DNA of 45,120 bases from Bacteroidota bacterium (GTDB lineage Bacteria; Bacteroidota; Bacteroidia; Flavobacteriales_D; Crocinitomicaceae), in contig CANCJF010000006.1 in assembly GCA_947378245.1 (NCBI GenBank), positions 1 through 45,120 of the forward strand, written 5' to 3'. A program made the translations under genes and the position numbers. Every line of letters starts with the position of its first letter. The first letter of the stretch is position 1. A model generated the notes under the pieces. That model was not told the origin of the DNA, ran no database searches, and was given only the letters and a program-made list of their open reading frames with translations. Of the stretch, positions 39,441 through 45,120 are shown piece after piece.

Positions 39441-40535
39441 TTAATTATTACAGTTTGTTGTATAATATGTTTTACCGAGTTCCACGCCTAAATCTTGTGC
39501 CTTATGCCAATCTTCGCAGGCTCCTTTCAAGTCTCTCAACATTTCTTTAGCAATTCCTCTATTTAAATAAGCGGCACCGTTATGTTTATCTATACTGATA
39601 GCAATTTCAGCGTTTTCAAGCGCGTCTTTAAAGTCTTTTTTTAGAATTAAAATTGAAGCAAGATTTGCGTAAGCTTGACCACAATTTTCATTTATTTGTT
39701 TTGCTTGTAAAAAATCTTTTTCAGCTTCAGCTTGTTTCCCTTGCGTAAAATAGGTTGCTCCTCTATTTACATAAGCCATATAGAATTTTGGGTCAACATT
39801 AATAGACTTATTAAAAGCAATCATTGCTCCTTGAAAATCTTTCATCTTTTTCTTTGTTGTTCCTATATTATTATAAACAAAAGCTAGATTAGAATTTCTT
39901 TTAGTCGCCTCTTCATAATCTAAAATCGCTTTAGGTAATTCACCTAACATACGGTAGCAACTACCACGATCATTGTAATAAAAAGCTGAATTTGGTTCAA
40001 TTTGAATGCAACGTGTAAATTTTACAATTGCATCTTTATAATCTTGTTGCATAAACCTCAAAACACCATAATTATAAATTATTTTCACATTTGTTGGATC
40101 ATATTTTAATGCCTTTTCATAGTTTTTTTCTGAGCCGTCATATTCTTTTAATCCAAAAAAAGCTTTCGCACGTTGAAAATAAGCTTTGGAATATGTTGAA
40201 TCGATAGAAAGTAATTTATTGAATGTTGAAGCTGAAGCTAAAAACATTTCTAATTCATTTTCGGCTACACCTTTGTTATAGTAAGCAGCTAAAAACTTTG
40301 GATCCGAAAGAATTGCTTTTTCAAATTCTTTGATACATTCAGCGGTTTTCTTTTCACTAAATAAATTAATCCCCCTGTTGTAAGCTTCTTTTCCTTCAGC
40401 ACTAGCGTTTGCAGCTTCATTAATTTGAGCAATGGAATCCTTAAATGCTTTTTCTTTTGCAGACAGTATTTCTACTTGGGAGAAGTAATTTCCTATACAT
40501 AAAGTAAATAGGAATAAAAATGAGATATTTTTCAT
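39441..40535 (-). CDS. TPR repeat protein, secreted/periplasmic
   Basis: 364 aa with signal peptide and at least 8 TPR-like repeats (AYYNKGVAENELEMF, AFYYNDRGSCYRMLGELPKAILDY). Confidence 0.9.
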   Translation of the reverse strand: MKNISFLFLFTLCIGNYFSQVEILSAKEKAFKDSIAQINEAANASAEGKEAYNRGINLFSEKKTAECIKEFEKAILSDPKFLAAYYNKGVAENELEMFLASASTFNKLLSIDSTYSKAYFQRAKAFFGLKEYDGSEKNYEKALKYDPTNVKIIYNYGVLRFMQQDYKDAIVKFTRCIQIEPNSAFYYNDRGSCYRMLGELPKAILDYEEATKRNSNLAFVYNNIGTTKKKMKDFQGAMIAFNKSINVDPKFYMAYVNRGATYFTQGKQAEAEKDFLQAKQINENCGQAYANLASILILKKDFKDALENAEIAISIDKHNGAAYLNRGIAKEMLRDLKGACEDWHKAQDLGVELGKTYYTTNCNN

Positions 40536-40674
40536 TGAATTATGTTTTGTTAAGGTATGAAGTTAAAAAATAAATTATTATTTCAGGTTTACGATTCACT
40601 AATTCTTCAATATTTTTTTGTGATTATTTCATTCTCAAACTCTTTATTATCTTTGAGCCATAAAATCGAAGTAT

Positions 40675-41883
40675 ATGTCAAAAGATGTCTTTTTAGTGAA
40701 TGGTGTTCGAACAGCCATTGGAAATTTTGGAGGAGCCTTATCAAATTATCGTGCTGATGATTTAGGCGCTGATGTTCTTAAAGCGTTAATTGCTAAAAAT
40801 CCAACTTTAGACCTATCACAGATTGAAGATGTCATCCTAGGTTGTGCAAATCAAGCTGGAGAAGATAATCGTAATGTTGCACGAATGTCATCGTTATTAG
40901 CCGGAATTCCTTTAGAAGCAGGTGGTGAAACTGTAAATAGATTATGTGCTTCAGGAATGGCTGCAACCATCAATGCTTCACGAGCTATAAAAGACAATGC
41001 AGGTGACATTTACATTTCAGGAGGAGTTGAACATATGACACGTGGTCCGTGGGTGATTTCGAAAACGTCATCCGCTTTTGGACGTGACGCTCAAATGTAT
41101 GATTCTTCGTTTGGTTGGAGGTTCATCAATCCTAAAATGGAAGAATTATATGGAGTTGATAGTATGGGGATGACTGCAGAAAATTTAGCTGTAAAATATG
41201 GTATCTCTAGAGATGATCAAGATAAATTTGCTGCTTGGTCACAAGAAAAAGCATCTCAATCACAAGCTAAAGGGATCTTTCTGGAAGAAATAATCCCGAT
41301 TTCCATTCCTCAAAAAAGAAAAGATCCTATTATTTTTGATTCGGATGAATTTATCAGACACGAAACCAGCCTTGAAACACTTGCAAAATTAAGACCCGCT
41401 TTCACAAAAGAAGGTACTGTAACGGCTGGAAATGCATCTGGATTAAATGATGGTGCAGCAGCACTATTATTAGCTTCTGAAACAGGTTTAAAGCATAACA
41501 ATTTAACTCCAAAAGTTCGAATTGTAGGAGGAGCTGTAGCGGGTGTTGAGCCTCGAATTATGGGAATAGGACCTGTTTTTGCTACACAAAAAATATTAAA
41601 ACGTTCTGGTTTATCTTTAGATCAAATGGATGTCATTGAAATGAACGAAGCATTTGCAGCACAGGTATTATCTTGCTCGAGAGCATTAGGATTAGCAGAT
41701 AATGACCCTAGAATTAATCCAAATGGAGGTGCAATTGCATTAGGTCATCCATTAGGAATGTCAGGATCTCGAATTATTTTAGCCGCAGCTAATGAACTTG
41801 TTAGGAGTAATAAAAAATATGCTCTAGCAACCATGTGCATAGGAGTAGGTCAAGGATATGCGGTTATTTTAGAACGAGTTTAA
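40675..41883 (+). CDS. Thiolase family protein (acetyl-CoA C-acyltransferase)
   Basis: VNRLCASGMAATINASRAI active-site Cys, GNASGLNDGAAALLLAS, NPNGGAIALGHPLGMSGSRI, CIGVGQG. Confidence 0.96.
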   Translation: MSKDVFLVNGVRTAIGNFGGALSNYRADDLGADVLKALIAKNPTLDLSQIEDVILGCANQAGEDNRNVARMSSLLAGIPLEAGGETVNRLCASGMAATINASRAIKDNAGDIYISGGVEHMTRGPWVISKTSSAFGRDAQMYDSSFGWRFINPKMEELYGVDSMGMTAENLAVKYGISRDDQDKFAAWSQEKASQSQAKGIFLEEIIPISIPQKRKDPIIFDSDEFIRHETSLETLAKLRPAFTKEGTVTAGNASGLNDGAAALLLASETGLKHNNLTPKVRIVGGAVAGVEPRIMGIGPVFATQKILKRSGLSLDQMDVIEMNEAFAAQVLSCSRALGLADNDPRINPNGGAIALGHPLGMSGSRIILAAANELVRSNKKYALATMCIGVGQGYAVILERV

Positions 41884-42047
41884 TTTGACAGAACGCTTTT
41901 TTGAACTCGGTGTGAAGTTGCAGTCCTTAGACAGGTTCAGGGTAAAATTACTGATTAACGGAAATCAGATTAAGCTATTAAAGTTGATGTAAACGTATGT
42001 TGTAATCTAGAGTATCGTGTTTGACAGCTATTAATCTTGGTTAATAC

Positions 42048-42524
42048 TTACCCTTTTATTACTTCTGAAACCACTTCATGGATCAAATCAGACTCGTACC
42101 CTTTTGAAGCTAAAAACGTGCTTATACGTCGTTTTATCGCCCAATAATCATCCTTCGCTTTTCTTTCTGCATATTTTCTTTCTGCAAGATGCTTCATTGT
42201 CTCAAAATACACATCCATATCAATCAATTTAAGACCTTCTTGAATAGCGTTTTTCTCAATTCGTTTTTGGTTTAGATGGTGTTTAATTTTGATTTTCCCC
42301 CATCTTTTTATTGTAAATTTTCCTGAAATAAAAGAAGCTACAAACCTTGTATCATCTAAATATCGATTTTTCCTTAAGTGTTCAATAATTTCGAGTTGAT
42401 TTTCAACAGAAGTTTTCCATGAAGTTAGTTTTTGTTCAACTTCAAACGTGCATCTATCTTGATAGGCACACCAAGATTCTATTTTTACTTTTGCTTCATG
42501 GAGCGAGTACTTGCACTCTGACAT
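42048..42524 (-). CDS. recX: RecX family regulatory protein
   Basis: 158 aa; CTFEVEQKL, YLDDTRFVASFISGKFTIKRWGKIKIKHHL typical of RecX. Confidence 0.88.
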   Translation of the reverse strand: MSECKYSLHEAKVKIESWCAYQDRCTFEVEQKLTSWKTSVENQLEIIEHLRKNRYLDDTRFVASFISGKFTIKRWGKIKIKHHLNQKRIEKNAIQEGLKLIDMDVYFETMKHLAERKYAERKAKDDYWAIKRRISTFLASKGYESDLIHEVVSEVIKG

Positions 42525-42528
42525 GATA

Positions 42529-44076
42529 TCAGAGTGCTAAAGTATCGTTTTTAGAATCTACAAACGAGTATTGCATTAAATGATTTGCAACAACTCCGCG
42601 AATACTTATCCATTTTTTGTATTTGAAGAACCATTTAATTTGTCTTGAAATGATTCCGCATTTGAAATAAGCTTCTAAATATGGGTGAACAATTAAAGTT
42701 ACTTTAGGTTCTTTTTTGTCAACCACTAAATAATTTAAGTTGTTCTCGATTTCTTCTGCTAGTAAGATACTAGCTTGTACCTCACCTGTTCCGTTGCAAG
42801 TTGGACAAGTTTCGTTGGTTTTAATTTCTGTTTCTGGTCGTACTCGTTGTCTTGTAATTTCGATTACACCAAATTTGGATGGTGGGATTAAATTGTGTTT
42901 AGCACGATCATTTTTCATGAATTCTTTTAATTTTTCAAAAAGAATTTTGTTGTTTTCTCGTTCATGCATATCGATAAAATCGACAGCAACAATTCCTCCC
43001 ATATCACGTAATTGTAATACGCGTGCTATTTCTTCCGCAGCTTCCACATTGGTTGCTAAAGCATTTAATTCTTGTCCTTCAGAGCCCTTACGGTTACCAC
43101 TATTGACATCGATAACATGCATTGCTTCGGTATGTTCAATAATTAAATAACCTCCACTTGGAAGAGGAACTTTTTTACCAAACAATGTTTTAATTTGTTT
43201 AGAAATACCAAAACGCTCGAAGATGTCAATTTTACCATCGTAATGTTTTACAATTTTCTCTCTACCTGGAGCTATTCCTGCAACATAACCACGAATTTCT
43301 TCCGAAAGCGTTTCATTATTTACATGAATATTAGAAAAATCTCCATTCAACAAATCACGAAGAATTGAAGCTGTTTTATCTATTTCACCGAGTACTTTTT
43401 TGGGAGGTGTTGCTGTTTTAAGCGCGGTAAACATTACTTTCCATTTCTCTAACAAATTGTTAAGATCTTGGTGAATTTGTTCTACTTTTTTATCTTCAGC
43501 AACAGTACGAATAATCACTCCAAAGTTTTTTGGTTTGATTTCGTTTAATATTTTTTTCAGACGATCTCTTTCCTTTGCATCTCTAATTTTTTGGGAGATA
43601 GAAATTTTATCTGAGAATGGCACAAGTACGATGTACCTACCTGCGAGGGTAATCTCTGCACTTAATCGAGGACCTTTAGAAGAGATTGGTTCTTTAGCAA
43701 CTTGTACTAAAATAGATTGAGAGGAAGACACTACTTCTTCCATTTGACCTTCTTTTGGAATGTCAGTTTCTAACTTAAAGTATTGTAGGTCGGCTACATT
43801 TTGCTTGCCGTGTAACGTGTCTTTGGTGAACTTATTCAGCGAATTGAACTGTGGTCCGAGGTCGAGATAATGTAAAAATGCATCTTTTTCGTATCCTACA
43901 TCCACAAAAGCTGCATTCAAACTTGGAACCGTTTTACGAACTTTACCTAGGTATACATCACCAACTGCAAATTCTGTGTTTCCTTGTTCTTCGTGCAATT
44001 CAATAAGCTTTCCATCACGCAACAACGCAAGCCATATCCCGGTTGACCGAGAATCGACTACTAATTCTAAACTCAC
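42529..44076 (-). CDS. rng: Ribonuclease E/G family (RNase G)
   Basis: 515 aa; S1 region GDVYLGKVRKTVPSLNAAFVDVGYEKDAFLHYLDL, VDVNSGNRKG, AVDFIDMHERENN, CPTCNGTGEV. Confidence 0.95.
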   Translation of the reverse strand: MSLELVVDSRSTGIWLALLRDGKLIELHEEQGNTEFAVGDVYLGKVRKTVPSLNAAFVDVGYEKDAFLHYLDLGPQFNSLNKFTKDTLHGKQNVADLQYFKLETDIPKEGQMEEVVSSSQSILVQVAKEPISSKGPRLSAEITLAGRYIVLVPFSDKISISQKIRDAKERDRLKKILNEIKPKNFGVIIRTVAEDKKVEQIHQDLNNLLEKWKVMFTALKTATPPKKVLGEIDKTASILRDLLNGDFSNIHVNNETLSEEIRGYVAGIAPGREKIVKHYDGKIDIFERFGISKQIKTLFGKKVPLPSGGYLIIEHTEAMHVIDVNSGNRKGSEGQELNALATNVEAAEEIARVLQLRDMGGIVAVDFIDMHERENNKILFEKLKEFMKNDRAKHNLIPPSKFGVIEITRQRVRPETEIKTNETCPTCNGTGEVQASILLAEEIENNLNYLVVDKKEPKVTLIVHPYLEAYFKCGIISRQIKWFFKYKKWISIRGVVANHLMQYSFVDSKNDTLAL

Positions 44077-44106
44077 GAAAGCTTATATTAAAGATTTAAA
44101 AATAGA

Positions 44107-44136
44107 ATAACTTAGCAAGCGAACCTACTAAGTTAT
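44107..44136 (-). other. Inverted repeat/hairpin between the 30-aa ORF and rng
   Basis: ATAACTTAG-N12-CTAAGTTAT; followed on the - strand by TCTATTTTT. Confidence 0.75.
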
Positions 44137-44157
44137 CCAACGAATTTCAAAAGAAAA

Positions 44158-44250
44158 TTATTTTTTCTTTTTGTGACGATTTTTTCTAAGTCTTTTTTTA
44201 CGCTTGTGCGTAGCCATTTTATGTCTTTTTCTTTTTTTTCCGCTTGGCAT
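44158..44250 (-). CDS. 30-aa highly basic protein, bS22/mS38 (AURKAIP1/COX24)-like ribosomal small protein candidate
   Basis: Translates to MPSGKKRKRHKMATHKRKKRLRKNRHKKKK, then stop; pattern KKRxRxKM..HKxxKRxRxxR resembles the bS22/mS38 family. Too short for the supplied track. Confidence 0.8.
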   Translation of the reverse strand: MPSGKKRKRHKMATHKRKKRLRKNRHKKKK

Positions 44251-44299
44251 AACAATATATATTAAATATTAAACAATCTTTTCCGTTGGTGTTGTATTA

Positions 44300-44331
44300 A
44301 AAAAATACACTCCTGTCATTAAACAGGAGTG
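44300..44331 (-). terminator. Intrinsic terminator downstream of the HU gene
   Basis: CACTCCTGT-cattaa-ACAGGAGTG followed on the - strand by GTATTTTTTT. Confidence 0.85.
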
Positions 44332-44381
44332 CAAAGATACAATTTTACTTTTAAATGCATGCAAGATGCAAAAAGAAAAAA

Positions 44382-44675
44382 TTATTTTTTTACTTTAACT
44401 TTGTTTTTTACTTCTTCAACAAAAACTTTAGCAGGTTTGAAAGAAGGAATGTTGTGTGCTGGGATAATGATTGTTTCATTTTTAGAAATGTTACGACCAG
44501 TTTTTTCAGCTCTTTGTTTTACTACGAAACTTCCGAAACCACGTAAATATACGTTTTCACCAGTTGCCATAGAATCTTTCAAAGTCGTCATAAACGCTTC
44601 AACAGTTTTTTGTACTTCTAATCTCTCTAATCCAGTTTCGTCAGAGATTTTTGCGATGATATCAGCCTTTGTCAT
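44382..44675 (-). CDS. HU family DNA-binding protein
   Basis: MTKADIIAKISDETGLERLEVQKTVEAFMTTLKDSMATGENVYLRGFGSFVVKQRAEKTGRNISKNETIIIPAHNIPSFKPAK; likely start is the ATG at 44675, not 44756. Confidence 0.95.
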   Translation of the reverse strand: MTKADIIAKISDETGLERLEVQKTVEAFMTTLKDSMATGENVYLRGFGSFVVKQRAEKTGRNISKNETIIIPAHNIPSFKPAKVFVEEVKNKVKVKK

Positions 44676-44767
44676 AATCTTTAATGTTTTGATTTTCAGT
44701 GACAAATTTAAGTCATCAAAATAATATATCTTTACATAAATTAATATTTTTTTCAAAAAATCTACGA

Positions 44768-45120
44768 ATGCACGATTTTAACCTATTAATTATCAATTGG
44801 TATAGACAAAACAAGCGAAATTTACCCTGGAGAACAACTAAGGACCCTTATAAAATTTGGTTATCCGAAATTATTTTACAGCAAACAAGGGTTGATCAAG
44901 GATTAAATTACTACATAAAATTCCGTACAAATTATCCAACAATTAAAGATTTAGCAAATGCGGATGAACAAGAAATTCTCTCTGATTGGCAAGGACTTGG
45001 ATATTATAGTCGTGCGAGAAATCTTCATTTTACGGCAAAAATGATTATGAATGAGTTCGACGGCACGTTTCCAGATACATACAAAGATATACTTAGGTTA
45101 AAAGGCGTAGGAAATTATAC
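44768..45120 (+). CDS. mutY: A/G-specific adenine glycosylase, N-terminal part, truncated at window edge
   Basis: Translated from ATG 44768: MHDFNLLIINWYRQNKRNLPWRTTKDPYKIWLSEIILQQTRVDQGLNYYIKF...DWQGLGYYSRARNLHFTAK...LKGVGNY. Confidence 0.93.
   Translation, partial: MHDFNLLIINWYRQNKRNLPWRTTKDPYKIWLSEIILQQTRVDQGLNYYIKFRTNYPTIKDLANADEQEILSDWQGLGYYSRARNLHFTAKMIMNEFDGTFPDTYKDILRLKGVGNY

Noticed and set aside
44676-44756. N-terminal 27-aa extension of HU
   Set aside because: HU family proteins start at MTKADII; the extension is AT-rich intergenic/promoter sequence shared with divergent mutY.

Overview
Chromosomal window from a low-GC Bacteroidetes. A Flavobacteriales/Crocinitomicaceae-like placement is my inference from gene content. 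Genes are mostly housekeeping plus type IX secretion/gliding-type surface proteins: fused 2-oxoacid dehydrogenase E1, S9 peptidase, Mrp/NifU-like Fe-S proteins, superoxide dismutase, a small cytochrome cluster, HflX, LuxE-like acyl-protein synthetase, TauE, M20 amidohydrolase, two giant T9SS type-B-sorted proteins, PorP/SprF, two TPR/PD40/OmpA proteins, split MetH, DEAD-box helicase, MMPL/RND exporter, SGNH hydrolase, tRNA-Leu(UAG), trigger factor, thiolase, RecX, RNase G, HU and MutY. The ORF track misses three things: a SAM-I (S-box) riboswitch upstream of split metH, a tRNA-Leu with its own promoter and terminator, and a 30-aa very basic ORF resembling the bS22/mS38 ribosomal protein family. 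The most unexplained signals are intergenic repeats. These include an in-register AGACNNN heptad array facing an inverted AGACNNN array, a 22-bp tandem array ending 1 nt from a stop codon, 28-bp and 31-bp imperfect tandem repeats, a 232-bp tandem duplication, and a dispersed CACAAAG-rich family. I saw no CRISPR array, prophage, transposase or obvious defence island.
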